Positions 23,901-35,437 of a stretch of DNA of 64,000 nt are shown one piece after another. The DNA is taken from contig JAPZLL010000041.1 of assembly GCA_036250225.1 (NCBI GenBank), positions 277,867-341,866 of the forward strand. Reading direction: 5' to 3'. The stretch comes from Cercophora sp. LCS_1 (lineage: Eukaryota; Ascomycota; Sordariomycetes; Sordariales; Lasiosphaeriaceae). Made by a program: the position numbers and the translations under genes. Position 1 is the first letter of the stretch. The number at the start of each line of letters is the position of its first letter. The notes beneath the pieces were generated by a model. It ran no database searches. It had not been told where the DNA came from and saw only the letters and a program-made list of their open reading frames with translations.

Positions 23901-24639
23901 GGTGGCAGAAAGCGAAAGAACTATTTAAAGACGAGGAAACAGAAGGGCTGGTTAGGCCGATGATTTTGAAGAAGTTGGTGCGATTATCTTCATGAGGTCC
24001 AGGCACAACGAGTGAATAGGATGCTGGGTGGTCAAAGTTGGTTGGCCAGAAGGAACAACTTGGCCTTTCCTTTATTGACCCGACGTTGGATCGTGAGGAC
24101 ACTTTGAGGGCGCGGCTGAGCCCCGCGATCATTCAAGGCGGCCCCAGAAGAAACAATCTGGCCTTCCGCCCTATCGGGAGGCTTGGCTCGGAGGCTCAGG
24201 TACCAAGGTACTTTTATGCAGCACCGACAAAGAGCTAAACGGACTGTGGCTCTCGGCAGCTAACCCTTGTCATTCAAACACCGCTCGCTCGGTCTCGTCT
24301 TTTCCTCGAGAGAAACTCGAATTCACTAACCAGTCTTAGATGTAGCTTTAGTAGGAGATGCCTTCAGTCTCGAAATAGAATGCAGCAAGCAGCATAGGCG
24401 CGATTATTGGAACGCCATAACGTGACAAGTGACATCGGGAGGCTGGAGAAGGTGGGGCAGCGCTGCTGCAGCTAGCGGCAAAATAATTGACCGCCTTGAC
24501 AAAAAAAAATATTCCCACCTAGCAAGCGCAGACCATCCGAGAGCTTGCCGGCGACGAAGACAAAATCGGCGTCGCGTCTCGCACCACTCTCCGAATCCAA
24601 CCAAACTCACCGCGTCAATCGATATTTTTCTAACTAATC
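23901..24639. promoter_or_regulatory. Divergent promoter DNAJC3 / GAR1
   Basis: 739 bp between the two start codons. A GGTACC-type motif (AGGTACCAAGGTAC) occurs near 24198-24211. No unfolded-protein-response element can be asserted by eye. Confidence 0.5.
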
Positions 24640-25368
24640 ATGTCTTTCCGCGGCGGCGCTTCTCGTGGTCGCGGCGGCTTCGGCGGCGGTGGCCGTGGTG
24701 GTGCGCATCACCCTTCCCTCCACAAGGACAATTGACTGACAATGGCTGCGATTCAGGTCGCGGTGGCTTCCAGCAGCGTGACGTGGGCCCTCCTGCCCAG
24801 GTCTTGGAGATGGGCAAGTTTGTCCACGCATGCGAGGGAGAGATGGTGTGCGAGAGCATCAACCCCAAGATCCCCCACTTCAACGCACCGATCTACCTTG
24901 AGAACAAGGTGCTTTCCCCCCCGCTGTTCTACTATTATCACACGCACACGCAGTACTGACACACCCTAGACGTCTATCGGCAAAGTTGACGAGATTCTCG
25001 GCCCCCTGAACCAGGTCTACTTTACGATCAAACCCTCTGAGGGCATCCAGGCCGGCTCGTTCAAGCCGGGCGACAAGTTCTACATTGCCGGCGAAAAGCT
25101 CCTTCCCCTCGAGAAGTTTCTCCCCAAGCCTAAGCCCCCGCCGAATGCCCCCAAGGTCAAGAAGCCGCGCGGCGGCGGTGGTATGCGTGGCGGACGCGGC
25201 GGCCCCCGTGGCGGCAGAGGTGGTTTCGGCGGCTCAAGAGGTGGTGGTAGCTTCGGCCGCGGCGGTGGCCGTGGTGGTGGTGCGCCGCGTGGCAGAGGCG
25301 GATTCAGCGGCTCCGGTGGTTTCTCTCGGGGCAGAGGTGGCGGTGGCCGCGGCCGTGGTGGCTACTAA
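24640..25368 (+). CDS. GAR1: H/ACA snoRNP protein Gar1
   Basis: Exons 24640-24700, 24757-24908 and 24970-25368 give 203 aa; introns are 56 and 61 nt. The N-terminus is an RGG box ([17 protein letters not shown]). The central Gar1 beta-barrel follows ([55 protein letters not shown]). The C-terminal 65 residues form a second glycine-arginine-rich domain of RGG/RGRGG repeats. Gar1 works with Cbf5, Nop10 and Nhp2 in the nucleolus to pseudouridylate rRNA, so it is upstream in the same broad pathway as the NEP1 gene at 34.6 kb. The GC-rich RGG tracts are slippage-prone, but the frame is intact. Confidence 0.96.
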
Positions 25369-25701
25369 GGTGCCTACCTCGGACCGTGTGGTTTGGAGCT
25401 TCATCGACTTGCGCATACCTAGCCCATCATCCGTGCATCGCGGCGAGTGTCTCGACAGAGTATGGAGTTATAAGATGTCTGGAATCTGGGCTGGCTGAAC
25501 CGGCGTTATGGCAGGGTTTTGGGATTGTTTTTCTGCTTTCAGAATGGTCTCGAGGAGACTTTCTATGTACATGAAAAATGCAAGGGCAGGCAGGTCTGAA
25601 ACTGCCTCACAAGTATCGGCATATCTTGAACCCGTTATCGCTATGCTGTCGTCCCGGTGGGGCAGATGCTTCTTGACACAGCGCATCCTCGGAGCATGAA
25701 C
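25369..25701. terminator. Converging 3' ends of GAR1 and the MFS transporter gene
   Basis: 333 bp between the two stop codons; both transcripts should terminate here and may overlap. No specific poly(A) signal was chosen. Confidence 0.4.
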
Positions 25702-28251
25702 TCACCTACCGCCTCCAGCAAGCTGGGGCCCTGCGCTTCGTCGATATGAACTTTGCACCAGGAAACACAGAGCAAGGAGAACACCGAGCCCACCGATGCC
25801 AGTGCCAAAGTATTGAGCAGCCCGGAAACCCAGCATGGGATTCTCCATGTTGTAGTTGATTTGCTGACTGGGTTAGCCTGCTGACGAACAACGACATGTT
25901 CCTAGACGTACTGTCTCAACCGTAGCAGCTATACCGAGAGCAATGGAAATGCTTTGTTTGGATCAGTTCTGCCGTATGGGACATGGAAGGAAACCTACGA
26001 GTAGTTAACCGTGGTCACAACCAGGCTCGCCGCGATCCCCTTCACGGAACCAATGTCAGCTTAGCTTGTGTCATGTTGCTCAATCAACCTACTTGGTGCT
26101 CTTTGGCGACGCTGTTACTCATAAGAATGGTAGCCTGGAAACCCGTCAGCAAGCTGATCTTTTTAACTTCAAGGGGGTTAATCACTGCCGGGTTGCTCAT
26201 GTCCATCCCCTACGCCGCTGTGAGCTGTTGTTCAGGAGGTAGGTTTGGATATACGTACGAAAGGCATGATTAAGATGCCAAAGAAGGTGTTGAGCCAGTA
26301 GATCTGCCAGACAGGCGCCGTGGCGAGCAGAATGCTCCCGATCAAGAAAGCACACATGGATATCAGCATAACCCAATGCGGCTTCACCCTCGACATTAGG
26401 AATCCCGCCAGGATACTTGCCGCGAGACCGGTGATGGGGCTGCCAAGATTATCAGCAGCCAAGCGATTCCCATGCCAACAAAGAACTTACGCCGGCAACA
26501 ATCCAACCGAAGCCATCAGCGGCGACCAGCCCCTAAGCGTTTCCATCAAGTAAACAAGGTAATAAAGCCAGACGCTAAAACACGCCCAGCCAGCTCCTGT
26601 GCATCCCAAAACAAAATTGGCCGTGGCATCCATCGAGGAAATGGGAATCAAGGGATACCTTGCCCTCCGCTCGTACCAAACAAACACCAAGAGCATCATC
26701 ATGCCGATGATCAGGATGAAGTAGGTATACGGCGTCCCCCACGACACAATCGGCGCCTGATTAAAAGCAAAGTTAAAGAGAATCAATCCCGTAACGCCTA
26801 GCAGCATGCCCCAACCGTCAAGGCGCTCCCACAGCCCCGACGGCACCCCCTTGCCCTCTCTCAGGGGCTGAAGCACCGGTAGCTCCGGCGTCGGCAAAAT
26901 TACAACGCTCGTCGCAGCAAGCAAAAGACAGACAATTGCGGTTATCCAAAACGCCCACGACCAACCCGCCCTCTCAGCGAGCAGACTTGAGAAAATGGCC
27001 CCCATAACGAACCCAAACGGCGCGCTCGCCCCGAAAAGACACATCACCACTGCAAGAGAAGCGTTAGCCCAGCTGCCCGCTTTGTATCCCCAAACACTTA
27101 CTATTCTTCCTCACTCCGGGTTTATAAACCCTTCCCATCAGAGCCTGTCCATTGGGCACCAACAACGCCGGGCCAATGCCCTGCAAACCCCGACAAACAC
27201 AAAAAAATACCGTACCCCGGCGCCCCTCGCCCACTCTCGCAAACCCCGCCACCAAACTCCAAACAGCAAACCACACCCACCCCATGACAAAAACCCTCTT
27301 GTGCCCAAACAAGTCCCCCAGCCTACCCGAGGGTAACACAAAGGTCGCGCTCGTCAGGCTGTAGGCGGCGCTATACCAGGCCACGTCGCCCGCCGCACCC
27401 TCGGGGAAACTCGCCGCGATGATCCCCGCAGGGAGGAGGGCTTGCGCCAGACCTGCCAGCATCATGGCTTGGGCAAGACAGATGAGGAGTACAAAGAGGA
27501 CTTCGTGGAAGGGAGTGAAGCAAGCCGGTCTTGTGGAGGGTGCGGCGGGGGCCATGGGAAGGGCGGGAAGGGGTCGGCGGCGAGGGAGGTACCCGGAGGA
27601 GATAGATGAGGCCGGGTAAAGAGGGGGAGAGTCCGAGACATGGTGTGTTGTTGTCACGGGCTTGTTTGCTGATGGGGATACCGGTTGGCGCCGGCGTTGA
27701 GAGCGGAGGTTCGAGGTGTATTCTTGGGCAGCGTGGGGGCGGGAGTGGGAGCGGTTGGAGCGATGAGACGGTGAGGTCGGGGGGGCGGTGCGGATGGTTG
27801 GAAGGATGATGGACGGAACGGTCGAGGCGGGAAAGACGGTTGTGGAGGATGGAATGGAGGAGGCCGTGGGGTTTTGGCGGCCGATAAGGCTCCGGTTGGA
27901 GATGCTGGGGAGGGCATCCTGTCGCGTGTGGTGACGGCGGTTTGGCCCGGGGGGCTCTGGCAGTGGCCTCCGGGTGAGAGGGCGAGCGGTAGAATCGGAG
28001 GTGGCGACAGAGTGTTCCCAAGTTGGGGTTGCTCCCAAAATTGGAGGAGAATCGACATCGTGGCGTCCTGCCTGTCGAGGGGTGGCGGATGGTCGTTCGT
28101 GCGGTCGTGGGTCTTGCAGACTGAAGCGGCCGGATGCCACCTCGCGGGCTTGGAGCTGTCGCTTGAAGGATTCGGTCGCAATCACCATGGCGTCTGCTGC
28201 CCGTTGGAGAGCCTCGGCCGCGTCCAGTGAGGTTGAGCTGCGCTGGGACAT
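25702..28251 (-). CDS. MFS transporter, DHA2 (14-TM) type, long N-terminal extension
   Basis: Eight exons on minus: 28251-27102, 27049-26491, 26439-26259, 26209-26186, 26134-26093, 26039-25999, 25951-25912 and 25863-25702, total 732 aa. All joins are in phase. The 24-nt fourth exon and the next give DMSNPA-ATILMSNSVAKEHQ. Residues 1-235 are a disordered Ser/Pro/Arg-rich cytosolic region. Membrane segments start at FHEVLFVLLICLAQAMML, followed by motif A GRLGDLFGHKRV and RGLQGIGPALLVPNG. The sequence is of the drug:H+ antiporter-2/ATR1 group. Substrate is unknown. The extension is unusual for this group; if an internal ATG were used the protein would be shorter, but none sits close before the first segment. 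It is a single gene, with no cluster around it. Confidence 0.87.
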
Positions 28252-29098
28252 TGTTGCCCTCCTGACTTCTGGACAAGATTACGGAAGAAGTCTGTCGCGG
28301 TTCCCAGCAAACAGAACCCCGAGTCCAACTGGTGGGTGATATGGGAAGTACACCGTTTGTGTGGGCTACGAGGTTGGCCGTTCTCACTGTGGCTGGGAAG
28401 AAAGACCCCATGGGCTTGAGCGGGACGACGGTTGGGCACAGAGGGGGACAACACCGGTTTCTGGTCAGCCCTGAGAGTCACAAACTGCATGCTCCGAGTC
28501 AATCCGCCGCACGGGGGTCTGGGAATTGATGATGCGAGCCATGACTGGGGTTGGTAGTCAGGTGCGTGCCGGCTTAGGACAAAACGAGGGTTGGCAAAGT
28601 GCCCATGGCTGCTTAAGGTTTGGCCGATCCCAAATAGCCCAGCGTGTTCTCGATATCTTACCTTACTAACTGGCACCGTTGCTGTGGAAATGATGTTAGT
28701 TGGCCTCGCTCTAGGGTGGCGTCGTTGAAGCCGGAGGCGGCTGGGATATAAACGTACTCTCGAAATTGCGGCCCAAGTAGTACACCGGGAGGTTGTCCGC
28801 CCCCTTCCGAGCGTTCTCGTGATAGTTACTACTACATCATTGACGAAAAACCACTCTCGATGGCATCCATGCTATGAAAATGTTCAGCATTCTATTTAAG
28901 AACCTGTAATGCCCTACAATATACACGACCCATGTCTCCCAAACTCCGCAAATTGCTTTCCCGCCTGCGATCAGGCCGCAGTGGCTCGAACCCGACAAAC
29001 TCGAGCCTCCCTGTTGCCAATGAAATTCAAACGGCAGCGGGATAGCTAGCCGCGTAAAAGCCGGTAGGGGCACGCTGAGGAAAGAAAACTGAAAAATA
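28252..29098. other. Intergenic: MFS transporter promoter, 3' flank of the Slm1-type gene
   Basis: About 850 bp with shadow frames only. Nothing else recognised. Confidence 0.45.
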
Positions 29099-31795
29099 CT
29101 ACCGAGAGCTGGTACTTGGCCCTCTTGGATACTCCCCCGGAATATGGAGATTCGATATAGTTGGAATGCTGTCGTTGCGGGTTGCCCCTCCGCCCGGTCG
29201 TGACGATCTTTCATCTGCTCGAGTTCCGTTCACCGCTTGTTGCTGCTCCCCAGCAACGCCTTTCGTCTCTCCCATTTCTAGTCCCTGGCTCGGGTCCTGT
29301 GGGCTGGTCTCGTTTCCGTGTGGCATTTGGGATCCACTAGTTTGCCCCGATGTCGCCTCGCCGTTTCCAACCACGAGCCCCACCAGTGCCGGGCGATCGC
29401 CTGTACCATCTTGCAGGGCTCTCCGCTCGTGATTGTCCGGCGTCTCTGTGGCCCCTCTGGGCATTGGGCTACGCGTCGTCCCATAGCCGGCCAAATGTGA
29501 GTGTACAGGAGCATAGCCATCGTACCCGCCCCAACGAGGGCCAGGCGGTGAGGTCTCTTTCCTAGGCGCCCCAGTTACATATCCCGGCTCGCCGTCCAAG
29601 TGAGCGTTGTGTACTCCGCTTCTGGGCAGAGAAGTCACTGCCGCGGCAAGCTCGGCATCTCTGTTGTCGTAGTACCCAGAGCTTACACTAATCGGTGAAA
29701 CCGGAACCTGTAAGCCTCTTTGCGCATTTACCTGGAGATCAGATGGGAACCGCCCACCTGAAGGTCGCCGTGGCAGGGTCTCTTGCCTCGGTTGTTGTTG
29801 TGGCTGGTTTTCCGCCGTAGCGACTCCTGTGAAGGGAGGTTCTTCGTCATCGTCGCCGACTCCGTCACTGCTGATCGAGGATCGTGCCGACGCCCTACTG
29901 AAGCTGCGTACGTGGCCACGCAGAAAGTTGCTGCGTTCCTCGGGGGTCCTTTCAGTAAGTGCCCTGATGTCTTCGTACCAAGCCATCATCGTATCGTGGC
30001 TCTCGGCGCGGAAAACCCAGGTGTGCCCACGGTGCATTGATCCGGTTTGTCGACCTTTGAGGACAAATTTGTTGGATTTCCCACCCTCAACCGAGTGCGA
30101 TCCTAGTTTCTGCTCAGGCAAATAAAGTGACATGACCGGCGCCTGTGCCTTATCCGCGGACTTGAACTCGTGAAGGTGAGTAGGGGAAAGCACATACCTG
30201 CGGACGTCAGCGAAAGTTGGGGAAATGGCCGCAAGACTCACCAGCCAGCCGTGTAGCTCTTGAGGTATTTACTCTTGCGCTCAAGCAGACCGGCTCTAAG
30301 CTCCTGACAGGCGTAGTGATCACGCCCGGGGTAATGAATCGATTCAGCTGTTCGCATGGGCATGTCGGGGTCAACAAATCGGTCATCACGCTGAATGAAT
30401 GAAGTCCATTCCGTGTCCTTGGGCATCGAGATAGGGCCGCCCCTTAGCTCCTCAATCGCACTGTAGGCAGCATCCGACTCCCTTTTGAGAATGCTTGCGT
30501 AGGCGTTGTATGATTTCTGGATCTCACCAACAACAATCGATTCCAACTCTCTGCCCGAGTTCTCGAGGTTGAGGTACGCCTGATGCAAGTAGTTTTCCTC
30601 ATCGATTTGACGTTCCAGTTGCCGATCAACGTGAAGCCTCAGGATATATGGATCTTGTTTCCCGGTGGTCAGGGCAGAATTAAGCTCCGCCTGCCCCAAA
30701 ACATCCTGGAGGTGATTGACAGCCCTGCGGGTGGTTTCCATTTCCTTCTCAACCGAATTCTTGAAATCGCCTGACAAGTTCTTGATCTCCTTAATCTTCT
30801 GGTGAAGATCGCTCCGCAGGCCGGCCAATGCTAGGATGACATCCTCCTCGATTTCCCTGGCCTTGTTGGACTCAAGAATAGCCTGCTTGTTATAGTTTCT
30901 AAGGATCTGAAGTGCATCGTCGATACCCCCCGAGGCGAGAAACCCCGGGGGTGTTGCGGTATTGTTGAGAACGTTCCCAAGTTTGATCAGCGATTTGGCG
31001 CGGTGCTCATAATGGGTTTGTATTTCCCTGAAGTAGGTGATTAGATCCTTAAGGATCTTCCGCCATGCTGCCAATCGTTAGTGAACATACCCGTGTCCTT
31101 TGAGGATTTGCCCAGTGCGAACGTGTGGGTAGTTTTAAAGGGCCTCGTAACTTCTCGGGCTGTGCGTTCGCCATATCCTAGAATATGGCTGCTCTCTACG
31201 GGGACACCTTTCCTCCTACGGACAGAAACATACCTTGGAACCGGTTTGCGAGTACCTCGGTTGGTGTGCCTGATGTCGGCACCGGGCAATGAAAGGCGCT
31301 GTGGGATGGGTCTTGGTCGGCGGGCGATGACTGAAGGGCAAGGCTTCTAACGCTGCCAGCTTTCATGCTGCGGCGACTGCCACTTCGTTTGAGACTCCCC
31401 GAACGACGTAGTGACGCCTTTTTCTTCAGAGTGTTGCCTCTTGAGAGCGAAACGGAGCCGTCTCCAATTACAGAGCCGGCAAAAGAACTTGTTCGATGCA
31501 TGTTGTTGACAGGGCTGGCCCCATCTACAACAATAGAGCTCCCACGCTGACTGGCATCCCACTCTTCAGTAAATCTCCCATTTGGGCGTGTAGCGATAGG
31601 GGCATCGAGGAGGGTGTTGTCTGGTTGCGCCTGGGTAATGTGGGCATTCGCCAATGTATTGGACAGTGTTTCGGCATCGGCGAGTCCCTCGTGGTACTGC
31701 TGCTGCTGGGGGAAATAGCTGTTTGCGCCGTTCCCGCGATCGTGGCCGACGCGCGGAGAAGTCGCACCGACCGAGGACTTAGCGGTCGTCGCCAT
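29099..31795 (-). CDS. SLM1: Slm1/Slm2-type BAR-PH protein
   Basis: Exons 31795-31234, 31067-30242 and 30197-29099 give 828 aa. The introns are 166 nt (with CACTAAC branch) and 44 nt; the joins read ANRFQ-AWRKILKDLI and KSYTAGW-YVLSPTHLHEF. Residues 1-190 are low-complexity with a basic patch (KKKASLRRSGSLKRSGSRR). About 190-460 is a helical BAR-like dimer domain (LITYFREIQTHYEHRAKSLI). Then comes a PH domain (YVLSPTHLHEFKSAD to AESHDTMMAWYEDI). The tail is disordered and ends HIPGEYPRGPSTSSR. Slm proteins bind PI(4,5)P2 at eisosome-like plasma-membrane sites and carry TORC2 signals to actin and sphingolipid control. The first intron is longer than others here but has good signals. Confidence 0.93.
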
Positions 31796-32940
31796 GGTCG
31801 ATCAAACTGGTGAGCTATTCATCGATTTGAGAGCGTGCGTGACTTAATCTGGCTTCGGCAGCCCCTTTGTCGCCCAGTCTCTAGTAAAGGCGTAACTAGC
31901 AGAGCACCAGAGTTCCGCCGCGTCGACGACAGCTCGAAGCTGGAAATGAGAGGTGAATGAGCGAGGTGGAGCTAGCGGGCGTACATGCGACACGGGTAGC
32001 TGCTGCAAAACCACGCGAGTTCAGTGCTGTGGTTCCCTGCTTCGCTCCTACTTGGTGGGAATTGGCGTTGCTTGCGTCCACGTCAAGTCGGGCGGTGTCG
32101 GAGGTTAGGTACGGGGAGAGGGAAAGGAGTAAGGTGTTTGTGGCTGTGGGCGGATGATGTCGTCGTCACTTTGGGCTGGCTTGGCGATCCGGGGTCCCCA
32201 AACGGGAGCAAGGCGGCTTCGTGCGGTTGTGAAGAGCGCTCAGTCAGGGATCACTGGACAGGAAACCCCGCAAACGCCGCAAAAGCGGTCGCGACTAAAT
32301 CTTTTAGCTCGAATTGGGGGCTTGGATCAGATTGGTGTTCTTCCTCTTTCCCTCTGGCTCGTCTTTTGCACCACAAGAGATGGAAGGACGGCATGATGAT
32401 AGCAGTCAAGAGACAGAAAACAGGAGTGTTGTCGCCTCCCGCTTGCAACGCTGCACAGAAAGCGTTGTCTTTGTACAATGACGTATTTCAACGTGGCTGC
32501 CCCTCCATGATCGAGGACCCCTTCGGGTTCCCCCGCTCGATCATCCAGCTGCATGTGGCTTGCCAAGGACGCCTGCCAGCCAATCTTCACACGGCGGGCG
32601 CTCGAGAGCGGCATCATTCATCGGATTCGCGGCAGGTGCGACAAATGTCCTCCTCCACAAGCACTCTGGCAATCCTATATGCTATCGCGTAGTACCCGCT
32701 GACTGGACCGGTCCGAACATTGCCTCGATGGACTAGACCGGGCAACACATTGAGCTTTCAAGACTGGATAGCTCGGCTGTGAGATTGGGACTGATATGCG
32801 CTAAGCTGTCAGTCGACAATAGTTGCTCTTGAATTCCACATCGGCCGCTTGTTCGCCGGACTATTACAGGGCGTATCCTGTTGAAACATTTTACCTGTGA
32901 GGCGCTCAGAAGTATCGAACCCATGAATCCAACTGCCTTT
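31796..32940. other. Intergenic, promoter of the Slm1-type gene at its left end
   Basis: 1.1 kb without a supported gene. Open frames up to 222 codons near 32024-32692 have no coherent protein features. Confidence 0.4.
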
Positions 32941-33206
32941 TCTATTTCCTACAGTCGTAATACTTACAGCAACCATCGCAATTGCCTTTGTTACATCAAA
33001 ACAAATCCAAGTGAGCGTGGTAGACATTTCGCAAAGTGGGAATGCTTACATTGAAACTGCTAAGGCCTTCACAAAAACGTTCAAGGCTCTTGCACCATAC
33101 CTAGGCCTTAACATTGAGTTCTCCCCTCTCGTCGAGGAGGAAAGAGACTCTATTTGAAGCCTTGGCGAGCGGTTTTCAATTTTGTCAAGACCTTGCCAAT
33201 ACATAA
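32941..33206 (+). pseudogene. C-terminal remnant of an unidentified protein gene, one frameshift
   Basis: The plus frame reads a hydrophobic segment (FPTVVILTATIAIAFVTS), then QVSVVDISQSGNAYIETAKA, LAPYLGLNIEFSPLVEEERD. It meets a TGA at about 33155. One base out of frame from about 33148 it continues smoothly as SLFEALASGFQFCQDLANT and stops at TAA 33204-33206. Composition and continuity look like real coding sequence with a single-base loss. No start or upstream exons can be found, so it is a fragment of unknown family. Confidence 0.45.
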
Positions 33207-34601
33207 TGATTACCACGTCGCATTACGGCGTTGAGGTGTCTGGTGGGCTTGAAACCTTCGACAGCCCCGGAACCCCAGACCCTGATTCAACCCGAGGCAA
33301 TACTGCTTGAAGCATATGCGAGGAAGGATATACCAGAACAATCATTTGGGATAGACTATAACTTACGCCAAAACCCGATATCGAGGCAGACCCGACGTGG
33401 CACCCCCACTATCTCTTGTGGGCCGTTGCATGTCCTTCTCCATCGATCTAGCCCGTGTTTCCACTGTTCCCGAAGCTCTAGAGAAAATCACTCAAGAAAA
33501 GTCGCAACAACCTAGATCCAGGACAGAAATGGTTACTTCCTAACTGGGGATTGGTCGAAGCGAGGAGCAGGACATACAGCTCTTGCCTCAAACGCCGCTC
33601 CGAAACCATGTCCCGTTCCGCCCTCGGAGCCGCTCTGGACGATTGGCCTGAGTATCCGGCGATAATGAAAGGTCAGATAGACGAGTCTTTGGACCAACAA
33701 TGAAGCCGAGTAGTTAGAACTTGAAATCTCCGAATAACGACACAAAACGCATAACGCCATTGCTTTCGGCCGACAGTTGTCGCCGAACAAGGCGTTGACC
33801 GCAACAGGCTCGGTGTCTGTCAACCACCAGCTGCACAGAGGGTCCGGCGCTCTATCTCTTGTCCCGCTAAGCCCCTCTGGGGGTGTCGGCTACTTTCCAG
33901 CGAATCGGCGTGCCGTCCAGTGTTGCGCTCAAGCTTGGCGCCTTTCTTGACCAACCATCGGCTCGGACTCCGAGTCCTTTCATCAAGCAGACCCCAAAAT
34001 TCTTTCCGACCCAACAGACGCATGTTGTCCCGTCCTTATTTAACACGAGTCCCTTTCCTGGTACACCATCGATTTCGCCATATTGAACCCAATCAGCTCG
34101 CCCATCTTCACCCTCTGGTCGGCCATTGTCTCTCAACGCACAGCTACCTCGCCTCCTGTCCTGTTTTGTGTGCCCAGACGTTGCCTCCACCGTTCGCGCC
34201 CCGTTCAACCGATCAACTTACCGCTCGCAACCCTTCAGAATGTCTTCGTCGTCCTCCTCCTCTCCCGAGCGTCGAGCCGGAAAGCGGCCACGTGAGTGAC
34301 AATACCCGAAAATTATTCTAAGCGTCAAATCTCCACTATCCCCCACCCAAATGGCTCTTTTCTGTGGAATTACAGACTTGGTCGCGATGCGAAAGGCAGA
34401 GACATGCAAGTCTTGGTCATGGCGAATGGGACCCCACTAGCGAGCAGAAAACAGCCCGCTTCGTGAACCTAACAGTTGCCCCACACCTTGCAACGGCGCC
34501 CGAAAGTTTTCCGCCGAAAGCACCTCTTCATTTTTTCCAGTTCCCAAGTTCACGTCCTTTTTTATTTTTTATTTTTTTTTATTTTTTACATTACCCGAAC
34601 C
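33207..34601. other. Intergenic with the NEP1 5' region
   Basis: No interpretable gene. The right end holds a short frame at 34240-34299 (MSSSSSSSPERRAGKRPRE) that is either a 19-codon upstream ORF or an alternative first exon of NEP1. A T-rich run follows at about 34530-34590, just before the NEP1 ATG. Confidence 0.4.
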
Positions 34602-35437
34602 ATGTCTGATTCGAACGTTCCCATGGCAGGCACCCAGTCGCTCCCTCCTCCGGCGCTCCCGCAACTCGTGGCAGAACAACATGTTGCCATCCCGCCAACC
34701 GACAAAGACAGCAAACGGCTCATTGTCGTCCTTTCAAACGCCAGCCTCGAAACATACAAGGCATCCCACGGTGGCTCTGGCCGCATGGGCGCGCCAAAAG
34801 ACGAAAAGTACTCTCTTCTCAACAGCGACGAGCACATTGGCGTAATGCGAAAGATGAATCGGGACATTAGCGATGCCCGCCCGGATATCACCCACCAGGT
34901 TGGAACTTTTGAGTCTGCATCCAACATGCCGACTTAACTAACACTTCAACCCCACTATAGTGCCTACTTACGCTGCTTGACTCGCCGATCAACAAGGCAG
35001 GGAAGCTGCAAATCTACATCCAAACCGCCAAGGGCGTCTTGATCGAGGTTTCGCCCTCTGTCCGCATTCCGCGCACGTTCAAGCGGTTCGCTGGCTTGAT
35101 GGTCCAGCTTCTCCATCGCCTTTCCATCAAGGGCGCTAACTCGCAGGAGAAACTCCTCAAAGTGATCCAGAACCCCATCACGAACCACCTACCACCCAAC
35201 TGCCGCAAGGTCACCCTCAGCTTCGATGCCCCGGTGGTGCGTGTGCGGGAGTACATTGATCACCTCGGGCCTAACGAGAGCATCTGCGTCTTTGTCGGAG
35301 CCATGGCCAAGGGCGCCGACAACTTCGCAGACGAGTGGGTGGACGAGAAGATTGCTATCAGCAACTACAGCCTGTCGGCCAGCGTCGCATGCAGCAAGTT
35401 CTGCCATGCTGCTGAGGATTCATGGGATATTCTCTGA
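34602..35437 (+). CDS. EMG1: 18S rRNA pseudouridine N1-methyltransferase Nep1/Emg1
   Basis: Exons 34602-34898 and 34961-35437 give 257 aa, close to yeast Emg1. The 62-nt intron has a TTAACTAAC branch. The SPOUT methyltransferase fold is clear: [78 protein letters not shown], and the SAM-binding knot region [17 protein letters not shown] and [15 protein letters not shown]. Nep1 makes the m1 step of the hypermodified m1acp3-psi in the 18S decoding region and assists 40S assembly. The start is not certain: an alternative first exon 34240-34291 spliced to about 34629 also joins in phase (RAGKRP-RTQSLPPP). Confidence 0.95.

Noticed and set aside
27371..28411. Long minus-strand frame of 346 codons
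   Set aside because: Overlaps the MFS exon 1 in another frame; Pro/His-rich composition is a shadow of the real exon.
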